A stretch of 16,021 bases of DNA from an uncultured Porphyromonadaceae bacterium. Its GTDB lineage: Bacteria > Bacteroidota > Bacteroidia > Bacteroidales > Muribaculaceae. The notes under the pieces were generated by a model. That model worked only from the letters and a program-made list of their open reading frames with translations, searched no databases and had not been told where the DNA came from. Below, piece after piece: positions 15,956-16,021 of this stretch. The position numbers and the translations under genes were made by a program. The stretch is taken from positions 1 to 16,021 of the forward strand of contig CAMWQF010000032.1 in the NCBI GenBank assembly GCA_947176285.1, read 5' to 3'. Position 1 is the first letter of the stretch. The number at the start of each line of letters is the position of its first letter.

Positions 15956-16021
15956 ATGAAAAAATCTACCATTGTTGCATTCGGACTTGCAATTTTTGCA
16001 GCCTTACCTGCTGTGGCATCA
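15956..16021 (+). CDS. N-terminus of an exported protein, cut by the window edge
   Basis: Only 22 codons are visible. They encode a classical signal peptide: a KK start, a hydrophobic core (IVAFGLAIFAAL) and an AVAS end compatible with signal peptidase I cleavage. The mature protein lies outside the window, so no function can be given. The A-rich sequence just before the ATG is usual for translation starts in this phylum, and it has its own likely promoter. Confidence 0.7.
   Translation, partial: MKKSTIVAFGLAIFAALPAVAS

Overview
The window looks like Bacteroidales chromosome. The grounds are TAnnTTTG-type promoter -7 boxes, no strong Shine-Dalgarno sequences, a DUF5683 gene behind parAB, and a GH10 enzyme with a 'YYNLQG' C-terminal tail. 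A Muribaculaceae-like gut lineage would fit, but that is a guess from style and cannot be proven here. No tRNA, rRNA, IS element, CRISPR array or phage gene was recognised.

Left part (1-4130), minus strand: an ATP-type 6-phosphofructokinase (pfkA) lies downstream of DNA polymerase I (polA). The PolA keeps its 5'-nuclease and polymerase motifs, but its 3'-5' exonuclease metal-binding residues are largely gone. polA is divergent from a long-chain polyprenyl diphosphate synthase (4131-5111, +), and both have -7-like promoter boxes in the gap between them.

Middle (5112-8201), minus strand: a bidirectional terminator separates the synthase from an unusual gene that fuses PurN (GAR formyltransferase) to a C-terminal membrane CD225/dispanin domain. 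The joining linker is encoded by eleven 9-bp tandem repeats. Upstream in the transcript is an MsbA-like ABC exporter. Degenerate 9-bp-period repeats of similar type also sit in three intergenic gaps (1090-1143, 5122-5183, 6293-6346). This is the most unusual DNA-level pattern in the window.

Right-middle (8205-12371), minus strand: parA, parB, a DUF5683 membrane protein, a LysM lytic transglycosylase (MltD type) and the ABC exporter follow one another closely (6 bp, 4-bp overlap, 55 bp, 3 bp). They probably form one operon linking chromosome segregation to envelope growth.

Right end (12372-16021), plus strand: a 389-bp gap leads to a 1020-residue secreted GH10 xylanase-family enzyme. It has an N-terminal jelly-roll domain and a long middle region resembling autotransporter-associated beta-strand repeats. 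A strong terminator follows, then the first 22 codons of another exported protein.
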